Positions 8,570-17,247 of a stretch of 64,000 nt of DNA are shown piece after piece. Made by a program: the position numbers and the translations under genes. Location of the stretch: NCBI RefSeq assembly GCF_041821025.1, contig NZ_JBGUAY010000008.1, forward strand, positions 92,748-156,747. The letters run 5' to 3'. Origin of the DNA: Egicoccus sp. AB-alg6-2. GTDB lineage: Bacteria; Actinomycetota; Nitriliruptoria; Nitriliruptorales; Nitriliruptoraceae. Within the stretch, counting starts at the first letter, position 1. Every line of letters starts with the position of its first letter. The notes under the pieces were generated by a model. It was not told where the DNA came from. It saw only the letters and a program-made list of their open reading frames with translations, and searched no databases.

Positions 8570-9583
8570 TCAGGCAGCGTCCCACCATCGCAGGACCCGC
8601 AGTGCCCGCAGGGTCACCCACCGGGACGGCCTGCCCTCGCCGTCGTCGACGGCGAACCAGGACCGCCCGGTCGGGTTCCCGTCGAGTGCCCACGTGCCGT
8701 CGTCGGAGCGTCGGGAACGGACGTGTTCGACCGGCTCGCCCAGGCGGGGATCCGGCGGGGCCCCGGTCAGGTCCGCCGCCGAACGGAAGTGGTCGAGGCC
8801 ACGGAGCACGTCGTGGTGCCACCGGTTGGGATGCAGGAACAACAGGTAGCGCTCGTCGGCGGGCTCGCCGGTGCTGAGGCGGCGGAACAGCGCGCGCCGC
8901 AGCAGGTACTCCTCGCCGGAACGGCGCGCCTCGCGGGACGCCGGGGTACCGCCGGTGACCCGTTCGTACGCCAGCAGTCCCTCGAGGACGTTGATCGTGG
9001 TGTCGAACGACGACCGGGTCGAACCGCGCTCGGCCTCGCAGTTCCAGCCGCCGTCGTCCAGGCGTTCGCCGACGAGGCGGTCGACGGGGCTCATGTCGAC
9101 GCCGAAGTAGGCGCCGTTGGCGACCGTGATGCCGTTGATGCACGGCTCGACCTCGCCCTCCCAGTACGGCTGGTCGTCGTGCTCCCACCGGCAGTTGGCA
9201 CCGATCAGTGCCACCATGCGCTGCGCCCGCTCGGACGCCGGGTCGAGTCCGAACTCGCGGAGTTGGGTCAGCACGTGGGTGGTGGACGTCCACGGCTGTC
9301 CGGGCTCGTCGCCGCCCCAGACGTAGTCGGCGGGGAAGTGCGCTCCGCCGGCCCAGCGCCCGTCTTCGTCCTCGACCTCGAGCAGCCGCGCGCCCCAGCC
9401 CTGCGTCTCGACCTTGGACCGCTCGGCCCGCCACGCCGACTCGGGCGCATCCAGCAGGTCCCGCAGCACCTGCCAGCGGATGGCGGGGTCGGCCCGCTGC
9501 GGGTCGAGCAGCCAGTCGGTCACCGCGTCGGCGGTCATGCGGGGCACCGTGACCGATGAGTCGGGACCCCTCGCGTCGTCCAT
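8570..9583 (-). CDS. squalene-cyclase / prenyltransferase alpha-alpha toroid-like protein
   Basis: A 337-residue protein with the helical-repeat character of terpenoid cyclases and prenyltransferase beta subunits. Repeating D-G-x-W / W-x-x-D segments such as DDGGWNCEA, EDGRWAGGAHF and SDDGTWALDG are seen. It lacks a DxDD acid motif of true squalene-hopene cyclase and is about half the usual length, so it is not a full cyclase. Proteins of this type are annotated as squalene cyclase in many actinobacteria without known function. Met1 at 9583 or Met16 (MTADAVTDW) could be the start. It is not obviously an operon partner of the lipid methyltransferase gene that converges on it. Confidence 0.75.
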   Translation of the reverse strand: MDDARGPDSSVTVPRMTADAVTDWLLDPQRADPAIRWQVLRDLLDAPESAWRAERSKVETQGWGARLLEVEDEDGRWAGGAHFPADYVWGGDEPGQPWTSTTHVLTQLREFGLDPASERAQRMVALIGANCRWEHDDQPYWEGEVEPCINGITVANGAYFGVDMSPVDRLVGERLDDGGWNCEAERGSTRSSFDTTINVLEGLLAYERVTGGTPASREARRSGEEYLLRRALFRRLSTGEPADERYLLFLHPNRWHHDVLRGLDHFRSAADLTGAPPDPRLGEPVEHVRSRRSDDGTWALDGNPTGRSWFAVDDGEGRPSRWVTLRALRVLRWWDAA

Positions 9584-9610
9584 CCCAGGACCGAGTCGTC
9601 AGGAAGCGCC

Positions 9611-9958
9611 GTGGCCATGGAGAAGCCCACGACGGCGTCCGGCCGCGAGCGAGGGTCGGTGCGGGGTCGGGTCCTGGTGGTCGGTGTCCCGGCACCGGAC
9701 GGACCCCACGCCGTCCACGCGCTGTGCGGCACGCTTCGAGACCGTCTGCTGGCCAGCGACGCCGAGGTCGCGGTGCTCGACGTGGCCGCGCTCGTGGACC
9801 CCGATGCCGCCACCGTCGAAGCGCTGGCACGTGTGCTGCTGACGGCACGTCGGCTCGGGCGAACCGTGCGCCTGCGCCAGCCCTCGCCGCGACTGACCGA
9901 ACTGCTGCACCTGTTCGGGCTCGACGACGTGCTGCCCACCGATTCGGCGCCCACCTAG
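9611..9958 (+). CDS. STAS domain protein (anti-anti-sigma / MlaB-like)
   Basis: A 115-residue single STAS domain. The pattern [31 protein letters not shown] matches the conserved central strand-helix of MlaB/SpoIIAA-like STAS proteins, although the phosphorylatable Ser/Thr of classical anti-anti-sigma factors is replaced by Asp-Pro-Asp, so phosphorylation control is doubtful (quoted in two parts: [13 protein letters not shown], then [11 protein letters not shown]). The GTG at 9611 follows AGGAAG. Its 3' end overlaps the end of the convergent sigma gene by 4 nt. A link to that sigma factor is only suggested by position. Confidence 0.75.
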   Translation: MAMEKPTTASGRERGSVRGRVLVVGVPAPDGPHAVHALCGTLRDRLLASDAEVAVLDVAALVDPDAATVEALARVLLTARRLGRTVRLRQPSPRLTELLHLFGLDDVLPTDSAPT

Positions 9959-10950
9959 ACGTCGAGGTGGATGGGCAGACCGAATCGCGGGAACAGCCGT
10001 GCCGTGTCGAGGAAGCTGTTGAAGGCGAGGATCTCGCCGTCGACGATCTCGAGCACCTGCAACGCCCACGCCGTGTGGCCGCCGTCGGGGTCGGGCCGGT
10101 ACTGCGCGAACGCCGGCATGCCGTTGGCCTCCACCGGCAGCAGCCGGGACCCACGGCACTTGTCCGGGCCGGGACTGACCATCCAGGCGACCAGTTCGTC
10201 GCGCCCCTGCAGCCACAGGTCGTAGGGCGGCATGTTCTGGATCGCGTCCTCGCGCAGCAGCGCCGCCAGGGCGTCCATGTCGTAGCGCTCGAACGCGTCG
10301 ACGTAGCGGGCGAGCAGTTCCGCCTGGGCCGGATCGTCCGGGCGCAGCGGTTCGGTCTCGGTCGGCGGGCGCTTGGCCAGGGTGGCACGCGCGCGCTGCA
10401 ACGCCGAGTTGACCGACGCCACGGTCGTGTCCAGCAGCTCCGCGACCTCGTCGGCGTGCCACTGCAACACCTCACGCAGGATCAGCACCGCACGCTGACG
10501 TGCCGGCAGATGCTGCAGCGCCGCGACCAGTGCCAGCCGGAGCGAGTCACGCGCCACCACCATCTCGGCCGGATCGCTGGCCATCGGGAGCACCGCGCCG
10601 TCCGGCGCCGGCTCGACCCAGGTCGTGGCGTCGCGCTCGATCAGCTCGGCGGCCGAGACCGTGGTGGCGGGTCCGAGGTCCATCGGGCGGGCACGTCGCT
10701 TCCGTCCCCTCAACTGGTCCAGGCAGACGTTGGTCGCGATGCGGTACAGCCAGGTCCGTAGCGACGAGCGGCCCTCGAAGCGATCGTGGGCGCGCCAGGC
10801 GCGGACCAGCGTCTCCTGCACCGCGTCGTCGGCTTCGAAGGTCGAGCCGAGCATGCGGTAGCAGTAGCCGGTCAGCTCGCGCCGGTAGGGCTCGAGCTGG
10901 GCGAGCACCGCGTCGGCCGGGGCCGGCGGGGTCGTGACGAGACCGCTCAT
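9955..10950 (-). CDS. SigG-subfamily ECF sigma factor with C-terminal SnoaL-like domain
   Basis: A 331-residue sigma-70 family factor. Sigma region 2 covers about residues 25-95 ([13 protein letters not shown] and [14 protein letters not shown]), region 4 covers about 145-200 ([17 protein letters not shown], then the [20 protein letters not shown] helix-turn-helix), and the remaining 110 residues form a SnoaL/NTF2-like domain. This architecture defines the SigG/SigJ type of ECF factors, in which the C-terminal domain takes the place of an anti-sigma factor. The ATG at 10950 is chosen because GAGAGGTGG is just upstream; an upstream in-frame start lacks this. It converges with a STAS gene. The target regulon is unknown. 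Confidence 0.9.
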   Translation of the reverse strand: MSGLVTTPPAPADAVLAQLEPYRRELTGYCYRMLGSTFEADDAVQETLVRAWRAHDRFEGRSSLRTWLYRIATNVCLDQLRGRKRRARPMDLGPATTVSAAELIERDATTWVEPAPDGAVLPMASDPAEMVVARDSLRLALVAALQHLPARQRAVLILREVLQWHADEVAELLDTTVASVNSALQRARATLAKRPPTETEPLRPDDPAQAELLARYVDAFERYDMDALAALLREDAIQNMPPYDLWLQGRDELVAWMVSPGPDKCRGSRLLPVEANGMPAFAQYRPDPDGGHTAWALQVLEIVDGEILAFNSFLDTARLFPRFGLPIHLDV

Positions 10951-11085
10951 CAGTCCACCTCTCGACGTCACGGCGGGACCCGTGGATCATTGCACGATGG
11001 CCAGTCGCCGTCCGGTCCGCATTTGTGCGGATTCGCAGCGCGTGCGCTGGCACGCTGGCGGCCCAGACGGGTGGGAGGCGACGAC

Positions 11086-12039
11086 ATGGCACGTGCGACC
11101 TGGAGCGGATCCATCAGCTTCGGCCTCGTGAGCGTCCCGGTCCAGTTGTTCACGGCGGTTCGGAGCCATTCCGTGCGCTTCACGCAGCTGCACCGCGACA
11201 CCGGCAACCGGGTCCGCAACAAGCGCGTCGACGAGCAGACCGGCGAGGAGGTCGCCTACGACGACATCGTGAAGGGCTACGAGGTGGCCGACGACCAGTA
11301 CGTCGTGGTCGACCCGGACGAACTCGACGAACTCGACCCCGAGGCCTCGCGGCTGATCGACATCGAAGACTTCGTCGACCTGCGTGAGATCGACCCGCTG
11401 TACTACGACCGCGCCTACTACCTGATGCCCGCGGGCGAGGCGGCCGCAAAGCCGTACAAGCTGCTCGCCGACGCGATGGAGCGGGCGGACAAGGTCGCCG
11501 TCGCGCGCTTCGTCATGCGCAACAAGGAGTACCTCGCCGCCGTGCGGGCGCGCGACGGTCTGCTGCTGCTGTCCACCATGCACTACGCCGACGAGGTCGC
11601 CGACCCCGCCGACCTCGACGCGACCGACACGCTCGAACAGGTCGACGTCGCGCCACGCGAGCTCGCGATGGCCGAGCAGCTCATCGACTCCCTGGTCGCG
11701 GAGTTCGATCCGACGAGGTACCGCGACGAGTACCAGGAGCGCGTCACGGCCTTCCTCGAGGCGAAGGCCGAAGGCCAGCAGGTCGAGATCACGCCGCCCG
11801 AGCGCGACACCGGTGGGGTCATCGACCTGATGGCGGCGCTGGAGCAGAGCCTCGACCGGGCGAAACGGGACCGAGGCAGCGGTGGCGGCAGGTCCGCCGC
11901 CCGCGACTACGGTGCGATGAGCAAGGACGAGTTGTACGAGCTCGCGCAGGAACGGGACCTGCCGGGGCGGTCCTCGATGAGCAAGGAGGAACTCGCTCAG
12001 GCGCTGGCCGCGGGCGAGAACACCTCGAAGGCCAGCTGA
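11086..12039 (+). CDS. ku: Ku protein (non-homologous end joining)
   Basis: A 317-residue bacterial Ku, the DNA-end-binding homodimer that recruits ligase D in double-strand break repair. The N-terminal signature ATWSGSISFGLVSVPVQL is plain, followed by the Ku70/80 beta-barrel core, including YDRAYYLMP and LDATDTLEQVDV. The tail after residue 255 has a basic linker (RAKRDRGSGGGRS) and a SAP/Rho-N-like element (MSKDELYELAQERDLPGRSSM), an arrangement found in longer actinobacterial Ku proteins and thought to bind DNA. The start follows GGGAGGCGACGAC. No ligD lies within the window. The next gene is a coiled-coil protein 44 nt downstream on the same strand. Confidence 0.95.
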   Translation: MARATWSGSISFGLVSVPVQLFTAVRSHSVRFTQLHRDTGNRVRNKRVDEQTGEEVAYDDIVKGYEVADDQYVVVDPDELDELDPEASRLIDIEDFVDLREIDPLYYDRAYYLMPAGEAAAKPYKLLADAMERADKVAVARFVMRNKEYLAAVRARDGLLLLSTMHYADEVADPADLDATDTLEQVDVAPRELAMAEQLIDSLVAEFDPTRYRDEYQERVTAFLEAKAEGQQVEITPPERDTGGVIDLMAALEQSLDRAKRDRGSGGGRSAARDYGAMSKDELYELAQERDLPGRSSMSKEELAQALAAGENTSKAS

Positions 12040-12082
12040 CCGCCGGCACGACCCACCGTTCCGCATCGATCGAGCGCGCCCG

Positions 12083-13069
12083 ATGGACGACGAGCTGCTC
12101 GCCTCGCACGTCGAGGCGATCCACGGCGTCGCGCTCGAGGACTTCACCGCCGAACGCGACCGCCGGGTCAAGCAGCTGAGAGCCGACGGGCACAAGGAGG
12201 AAGCGGCCGCGCTCAAGGCGCGCCGCAAGCCGACGGTCCCGGCGTGGGCCGTCGACCAGGTGGCGAGACAGGCACCGGACGACGTCGAGGCGCTCCTGCG
12301 CGCCGCCGCCGACCTGCGCACGGCACAGCATCGCGCCGCCAGCGGCCGTGGCGCGCACGGGATGCGGGAGGCATCGCGGCACCTGCGCGACCTGGTCGGC
12401 GAGCTGCGCGAGCGCGGCGGCCGGATCCTCGCCGAGGCCGGCACCCGCCCCGACGCCCACCTCGACGAGGTGGAGCAGACCATCTTCGCCGCGGCCGTGG
12501 ACCCCGAGCACCACGACACGCTGCGTCGCGGCACCTTCGCTGCCGTGCTGCCCGGACCGGGGTTCGGCGGGCTCGGCTTCGGGCTCGCCGCCCTCCCCGA
12601 CCTCCCCGAACCTGCGCCCGCCGACGATCCCGACCACGCCGACGAGACGGCGGACGGCCTGGCCGATGCCGCCGAGGCCGAACGCACCGCCGCTGACGAG
12701 CGCCGGGCGACCGAGGAGGACCGGCAGGCGGAGGCGGAGCGGCAGGCCGAGGAAGAGCGCCGGGCAGCCGAGGAGGACCGGCAGGCGGAGGCGGAACGGC
12801 AGGCCGAGGAAGAGCGCCGGGCCGAGGCCGCACGCGTGCTCGCGGCCCGCCGCCGGGAGCTGACACGACGCATCGACGCGCTCGAGGGCGCGCTCGAGAA
12901 GCAGGCGGAGCGGGTTCGCCGGGCACAGGAGCGGGCCGACGACCTGCAGGCCCGCGCCGACGCGGCGCGCGCCGACGCCGAGGCGGCCCGCACGGACCTC
13001 GAGGACTACGAGCGCGACCTGGCCGTCGCGCGCGAGGAGCTCGCGGACCTCGCCGCGCCCGACGCCTGA
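12083..13069 (+). CDS. coiled-coil protein downstream of ku, unknown function
   Basis: A 328-residue protein with no recognised domain. Residues 1-150 are mostly helical and charged (starts [16 protein letters not shown]); a short Gly/Pro-rich segment follows at about 155-185; the rest is a long Glu/Arg/Ala coiled coil with an exact 19-residue repeat, [19 protein letters not shown] then [19 protein letters not shown]. The start is an ATG 43 nt after the ku stop. Similar Ku-adjacent helical proteins occur in actinobacteria, but their role is not known. A scaffold or DNA-end accessory role would be speculation. A strong hairpin follows the stop at 13105. Confidence 0.75.
   Translation: MDDELLASHVEAIHGVALEDFTAERDRRVKQLRADGHKEEAAALKARRKPTVPAWAVDQVARQAPDDVEALLRAAADLRTAQHRAASGRGAHGMREASRHLRDLVGELRERGGRILAEAGTRPDAHLDEVEQTIFAAAVDPEHHDTLRRGTFAAVLPGPGFGGLGFGLAALPDLPEPAPADDPDHADETADGLADAAEAERTAADERRATEEDRQAEAERQAEEERRAAEEDRQAEAERQAEEERRAEAARVLAARRRELTRRIDALEGALEKQAERVRRAQERADDLQARADAARADAEAARTDLEDYERDLAVAREELADLAAPDA
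12698..12811 (+). repeat. 57-bp tandem repeat, two copies, inside the coiled-coil gene
   Basis: Two adjacent 57-nt units (12698-12754 and 12755-12811) differ at only a few bases, and a third unit begins and diverges after 16 nt. Each unit encodes 19 residues and keeps frame, so copy-number change would alter coiled-coil length without breaking the protein. Confidence 0.85.
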
Positions 13070-13104
13070 TCCGGTCGCGCGCCATGTCGCGCACGCGCCT
13101 CCCT

Positions 13105-13142
13105 GTCGCGCCCAACCCGCAGCAGTGCGGGATCGGCGCGAC
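13105..13142 (+). terminator. nested perfect hairpin after the coiled-coil gene
   Basis: GTCGCGCC (13105-13112) pairs with GGCGCGAC (13135-13142). Inside, CCCGCA (13116-13121) pairs with TGCGGG (13126-13131) around a GCAG tetraloop, separated by a symmetric 3x3 internal loop. A second hairpin, AGCAGCC/GGCTGCT, follows at 13150-13174. There is no U-tract, so a rho-independent terminator is only one reading; a structured leader or small RNA is another. Confidence 0.4.
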
Positions 13143-13149
13143 ATGGGTG

Positions 13150-13174
13150 AGCAGCCGCGACATCGTCGGCTGCT
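13150..13174 (+). other. second hairpin upstream of the agmatinase-family gene
   Basis: AGCAGCC at 13150-13156 pairs with GGCTGCT at 13168-13174, and the 11-nt loop itself holds CGAC-ATC-GTC(G). With the hairpin at 13105 it makes a two-stem structure ending 38 nt before the start codon at 13213. Confidence 0.4.
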
Positions 13175-13212
13175 TGACTCGTGGCCCGTACCGACGTCGA
13201 GGAACGCCGTCC

Positions 13213-14298
13213 ATGTCCGCCGCCGAACCACCGGTCGCCCCCGCCTCGTCGACCGGCGCCGCCTCGCCGGCCGGCGCCGCCTCGCCGGCCGGCGCCGCCT
13301 CGCCGGCCGGCCGCGCCGACTCCGCAGGCCCCGTCGGGTCGGCCGGTCCCGTCGGCCCGGTCGACGCGACCGTGGTGCCGCGGTTCGCCGGCCCGGCAAC
13401 GTTCTCCCGTCTGCCGCGGCGCGACGAGGTGACCCGGATGGACGTCGCCGTGGTCGGCGTCCCCTTCGACTCCGGGGTGAGCTATCGGCCCGGCGCCCGC
13501 TTCGGCCCCGCGCACGTCCGCGAGTCCTCGCGACTGCTGCGGCCGTTCAACCCGGCCCTCGGGGTGTCGCCCTTCGCCGCGCAGCAGGTCGTCGACGCCG
13601 GCGACATCGCCTGCAACCCCTTCGACATCCCGGAAGCGATCGCGGCGGTCGAACGCGGGGCCCGGGAGCTGGTGGCCGCCGGCGCGAAGCTGCTGACGAT
13701 CGGTGGCGACCACACCATCGCCCTGCCGTTGTTGCGGGTCATGGCGGCCGAGCACGGACCCATCTCGGTGGTGCACTTCGACGCCCACCTCGACACCTGG
13801 GACACCTATTTCGGCGCGCCGACGACGCACGGCACCCCGTTCCGCCGCGCGTCCGAGGAGGGGCTGATCGATCCGGAGGGCTCGATCCACGTCGGCATCA
13901 GGGGTCCGCTCTACGCGCCGCAGGACCTGGTCGACGACGCTGCGCTCGGCTTCACCGCGATCACCTGCCCCGACCTCGAGGTGGACGGCATCGCGGTGGC
14001 GATCGAGCGGATCCGAGCGCGCGTGCAAGACCGGCCCGTGTACGTGTCGCTCGACATCGACGTCCTCGATCCCGCGCACGCCCCGGGTACGGGCACCCCC
14101 GAGGCGGGCGGCATGACCAGCCGTGAGCTGCTGCACGTCCTGCGCAGCTTCGCCGACCTGCACCTGGTCTCCGCCGACGTCGTCGAGGTGTCGCCCGCCT
14201 ACGACCACGCCCAGCTGACCGGCATCGCCGCCGCGCACGTCGGCTACGAGCTGATCAGTGCCATGGCGCCGACGGTGGCGGGTGCGGACGATGTCTGA
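13213..14298 (+). CDS. agmatinase / arginase-family ureohydrolase
   Basis: A 361-residue binuclear manganese ureohydrolase. Metal ligands are all visible: His167 in GGDHT, Asp190/His192/Asp194 in FDAHLDTW, and Asp281/Asp283 in SLDIDVLDP. The usual agmatinase cores ([16 protein letters not shown] and GTGTPEAGG) are present. The first 55 residues are an Ala/Ser/Pro/Gly low-complexity tail built from an 18-nt repeat and are not part of the enzyme fold. The ATG at 13213 follows GAGGAA. Its last 8 nt overlap the start of a FAD oxidase gene. The substrate is probably agmatine or another guanidino compound such as guanidinobutyrate. Confidence 0.92.
   Translation: MSAAEPPVAPASSTGAASPAGAASPAGAASPAGRADSAGPVGSAGPVGPVDATVVPRFAGPATFSRLPRRDEVTRMDVAVVGVPFDSGVSYRPGARFGPAHVRESSRLLRPFNPALGVSPFAAQQVVDAGDIACNPFDIPEAIAAVERGARELVAAGAKLLTIGGDHTIALPLLRVMAAEHGPISVVHFDAHLDTWDTYFGAPTTHGTPFRRASEEGLIDPEGSIHVGIRGPLYAPQDLVDDAALGFTAITCPDLEVDGIAVAIERIRARVQDRPVYVSLDIDVLDPAHAPGTGTPEAGGMTSRELLHVLRSFADLHLVSADVVEVSPAYDHAQLTGIAAAHVGYELISAMAPTVAGADDV
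13255..13308 (+). repeat. 18-bp tandem repeat, three exact copies
   Basis: GGCGCCGCCTCGCCGGCC is repeated at 13255, 13273 and 13291. It encodes the ASPAGA repeat in the N-terminal tail of the agmatinase-family protein, a place where slippage would be tolerated. Confidence 0.9.
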
Positions 14299-15433
14299 CC
14301 AGGCGGCGCACGACCCGGGCCCGCCGCCGGCCTGGGGCACGGTGGGAGCGGCCGCCCGGGAGCTCCCACCGGTCGCGCCCGTCGTCGAGCCCCTCGGCGC
14401 GGACGTGTGCGTGATCGGGCTGGGCGCCTCCGGTCTTACCGCGGCGTTGCACCTCGCCGACCGCGGCGCCGACGTGGTGGCCGTCGACGCCCACGGCATC
14501 GCCGCCGCCGCGGCCGGGCGCAACGGCGGCTTCCTGCTGGCTGGGCTCGCGCACTTCCATCACGACGCCGTGGCGGCGTACGGCCGCGACCGTGCCGTCG
14601 CGCTCTACCGCTGGACCCTCGACGAGCTCGAGCGGACGCTCGAATGGTTGCCCGAGCCCGTCGCCCGACGGGTCGGAAGCCTGCGCATCGCCGCGGACGC
14701 CGAGGAGCGCCGGGACTGTCGCCGGATGTTGGCGCAGCTGCAGGCCGACGGTCTTCCGGCGGAGGACTACGACGGTCCCGAGGGCGTCGGCGTCCTCCTC
14801 CCGACGGACGCGGCCATGGATCCGAGGGCCCGCTGCGCCGTGTTGGCCGAACGTGCGGTGGCTGCCGGCGTCAGGCTCCATGCCCCCTTCCGCGTGGCCG
14901 AACTCCGGCCCGGGACGGTGCACGGTGTCGAAGGCGAGGTCCGGGCCGACCGCGTGATCGTCGCCGTCGACGGTGGGCTCGACCGCGTGGTTCCGGAACT
15001 GGCGGGGCGGGTGGACAGCGTGCGGCTGCAGATGCTCGCGACCGCTCCGGATCACGGTGTGGACCTGCCACGCCCGGTCTATCGGCGGTGGGGTTACGAC
15101 TACGTCCAGCAACTGCCCACCGGTGAGGTGCTGCTCGGCGGCTTCCGGGACCGCGGTGTCGACGAGGTGGGCGCACCACCGCTCCCGAGCGCGGTCGTGC
15201 AGGACCACCTCGACACCGAACTGCGCCGGCTGGGCGTCACGGCACCCGTGACGCACCGCTGGGCGGCTCGGGCCGGCTTCACCGCGGACAAGCTGCCGAT
15301 CTGCGCAGAGCTGCGTCCGGGCGTGTTCGTGATCGGCGGCTACAGCGGTCACGGCAACGTCATCGGGACGGCGTGTGGGCGGTTGGCGGCGGACGCCGCC
15401 CTGGACGGGACACCGCTGCGACTGCCGGCCTGA
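14291..15433 (+). CDS. FAD-dependent oxidoreductase (DAO family, PuuB-like)
   Basis: A 380-residue D-amino-acid-oxidase-fold flavoprotein. The dinucleotide motif is [21 protein letters not shown] at about residues 39-59 (quoted in parts: VIGLGASG then [11 protein letters not shown]), with [12 protein letters not shown] typical of the gamma-glutamylputrescine-oxidase/glycine-oxidase branch. The C-terminal FAD contact is [13 protein letters not shown]. The ATG at 14291 overlaps the preceding gene by 8 nt, so the two are translationally coupled. Together they suggest breakdown of agmatine or a similar guanidino compound, the hydrolase yielding an amine that this oxidase deaminates. That pathway is inference; sarcosine- or proline-type substrates are alternatives. 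Confidence 0.88.
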   Translation: MSDQAAHDPGPPPAWGTVGAAARELPPVAPVVEPLGADVCVIGLGASGLTAALHLADRGADVVAVDAHGIAAAAAGRNGGFLLAGLAHFHHDAVAAYGRDRAVALYRWTLDELERTLEWLPEPVARRVGSLRIAADAEERRDCRRMLAQLQADGLPAEDYDGPEGVGVLLPTDAAMDPRARCAVLAERAVAAGVRLHAPFRVAELRPGTVHGVEGEVRADRVIVAVDGGLDRVVPELAGRVDSVRLQMLATAPDHGVDLPRPVYRRWGYDYVQQLPTGEVLLGGFRDRGVDEVGAPPLPSAVVQDHLDTELRRLGVTAPVTHRWAARAGFTADKLPICAELRPGVFVIGGYSGHGNVIGTACGRLAADAALDGTPLRLPA

Positions 15434-15438
15434 GCGAG

Positions 15439-16512
15439 TCACGGCAGCAGGAGGCAGCTGTCACCGAACTCGTGCCAGAGGTAGCCGCTCGCGAGCGCGG
15501 CGGCGTAGGCCCGCTCGACCAGCGGCGCGCCGGCGACGGCCTCCAGCAGCGCCAGGTGTGACGCGCCCGGCGCGTGCCATCCGGTGATCAGCCCGCCGAC
15601 GACCTGGGCGGGCCGCTCGGCGCCCAGCACCAGCTCGGTCCAGCCGGAGCCCGCCCGGACCAGGTGGTCGGGACCGGCGGCCGTCTCCAGTGCCCGGGTC
15701 GCCGTCGTGCCGACCGCGACGACCCGTCCCCCGCCGCGCCGGGTGTCGTTCACCAGCCGTGCGGTGGCCTCGGGAACCTCGAAACGTTCGGGCTGGGGCG
15801 GCTCATCGGCCTCCAGCGACGACAGCCCCGCGTGGAGCACGACGGGGGCGACCTGCACCCCGCGAGCCACGAGGTCGACCAGCAACCTGGCCGTGATGGG
15901 GCGTCCCGCGCTCGCCATCTCGGCGCTGCCGGGCTGGCGGGCATGGACGGGCTGGTAGGTCGCCAGTGGCCAACGTCCGTCGAGGTAGGCGTAGGCGACC
16001 GGACGCCCGTGCGCGAGCAGGTACGGCTCGTGCGGGCACGGCGGATCCGGATGTGCGCGCCACAGGCGGCTCCCGCGCTGAACGGCCGGATCCGGATGCG
16101 CCGCGGTCAGCCGCAGTGTCACGTCGCCAGGGAGCCGAATCACGTCGCCGACGTGCGCGTCGGCCAGCGGTCCGGTGTTGTCGGGGCGTCGCACCTCGAC
16201 GACCCAGGCCGTCGGATCGGCCGGATGCGGCCCGGCGACGTGTACGGCGACGGCGACGCGGCGGGCCGCATCCGGGTCCGCACGCCGCCCGTCGACTGCC
16301 GCCGGCAGCGTCGCCGAGGTGTTCACGACCAGCAGGTCACCCGGCCGCAGGTGGGCCGGTAGCGACCGGAACCGGGCGTGTTCGAGCCGGTCGGGTCGCG
16401 CCACCAACAGGCGCACCTCGTCGCGTTCGAGGCCCCTGGCCTCGGGTGGGGACGTGGCGGTCTGCTCCGCGGTGAGCGCGAAGTCCAGGGCCGCGGTGAC
16501 CTCGGCCGTCAT
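15439..16512 (-). CDS. QueA-like S-adenosylmethionine:tRNA ribosyltransferase-isomerase family protein
   Basis: A 357-residue protein of the QueA family, which in canonical form transfers and rearranges the ribosyl group of SAM onto preQ1 in tRNA to give epoxyqueuosine. Recognisable blocks are LRPGDLLVVN near residue 60, LHAGLSSLEADEPP around 240, and GGGRVVAVGTTATRALE around 280. But several signatures differ: the usual NDTRVIPA is NTSATLPA, and the segment between the LHxGL and EVPE blocks is shortened and lacks the HMHSE-type residues. It is therefore a divergent paralog. It overlaps the upstream SDR gene by 4 nt (ATGA), and no other queuosine gene lies in the window. Confidence 0.8.
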   Translation of the reverse strand: MTAEVTAALDFALTAEQTATSPPEARGLERDEVRLLVARPDRLEHARFRSLPAHLRPGDLLVVNTSATLPAAVDGRRADPDAARRVAVAVHVAGPHPADPTAWVVEVRRPDNTGPLADAHVGDVIRLPGDVTLRLTAAHPDPAVQRGSRLWRAHPDPPCPHEPYLLAHGRPVAYAYLDGRWPLATYQPVHARQPGSAEMASAGRPITARLLVDLVARGVQVAPVVLHAGLSSLEADEPPQPERFEVPEATARLVNDTRRGGGRVVAVGTTATRALETAAGPDHLVRAGSGWTELVLGAERPAQVVGGLITGWHAPGASHLALLEAVAGAPLVERAYAAALASGYLWHEFGDSCLLLP

Positions 16513-17213
16513 GCGTGCACCTCCGCGTCGGTCAACAGTTGGGCCGCCCGGTACCGGCCACCCGCAAGGCCGTGTTCGACCAGGTACCGCAGCGCGGGGG
16601 CGACCGTGTCGGGGGTCGGGCGGTCGGAGATGTCCTCGCCCGAGAACGCGGCCTGGTGCATGTCGGTCCGGACGTCGCCGGGATCGAACGCGTGGACCGT
16701 CACCTCCGGCTGCTCGGCCGCCAGGACCCGGCCGAACTGTTCGAGTGCGGCCTTGGTCATGCCGTAGCCGCCCCAGCCCGGATAGCCCTCGACGCCCGCG
16801 TCCGAGGTGAGGTTGACCACGGTGCCGCGACGCGCGCGTAGCAGTGGCAGGACGCGTCGCGTGAGGGCCAGCGGGGCCAACAGGTTGACCTCGAGGAGCG
16901 AACGGAGTTCGTCGAGGTCGAGTTCCTCCAGGGAGGGCAGCGGCGACGGGCCGAGCGTGCCGGCGTTGTTGACCAGCAGGTCCAGCCCACCGAGCCCGGC
17001 GGCGGCGGACGCGAGGTCGCTGCGGTGCGATGGGTCGGTCACGTCGCCGGAGATCGCGGCGACCCGTCCCGGGGCCCGCCAGGACGCGACGGTCGCCCGG
17101 AGGGCCTGCGGGTCGCGCGCGTCGACGACGAGGTCCCACCCCGCGGTGGCGAGTTCGGCGGCGAAGGCGCGGCCGAGGCCGCGCGACGCACCGGTGACGA
17201 GGGCGATCGGCAT
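16509..17213 (-). CDS. short-chain dehydrogenase/reductase
   Basis: A 234-residue classical SDR. The cofactor motif TGASRGLG is at residues 7-14, NNAG at about 85, and the active-site pair is Tyr/Lys in GYGMTKAALE with Ser in NLTSDAG upstream. Asp/Arg after the second strand (VVDARD) suggests NADP(H) or NAD use cannot be separated. The ATG at 17213 follows GGAGG; a longer reading to 17423 has no support. It is the first gene of a two-gene operon with the QueA-like gene, read from a MerR-type promoter. Substrate unknown; redox or electrophile detoxification would fit the promoter type. Confidence 0.9.
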   Translation of the reverse strand: MPIALVTGASRGLGRAFAAELATAGWDLVVDARDPQALRATVASWRAPGRVAAISGDVTDPSHRSDLASAAAGLGGLDLLVNNAGTLGPSPLPSLEELDLDELRSLLEVNLLAPLALTRRVLPLLRARRGTVVNLTSDAGVEGYPGWGGYGMTKAALEQFGRVLAAEQPEVTVHAFDPGDVRTDMHQAAFSGEDISDRPTPDTVAPALRYLVEHGLAGGRYRAAQLLTDAEVHA

Positions 17214-17247
17214 CCTGGTTCCTCCACGTCGATTGCTGACGAGCAGG

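Noticed and set aside
11041..11085. ligD or other NHEJ partner next to ku
   Set aside because: Neighbouring frames encode a SigG sigma factor and a coiled-coil protein; no ligase, primase or phosphoesterase motif occurs in the window.
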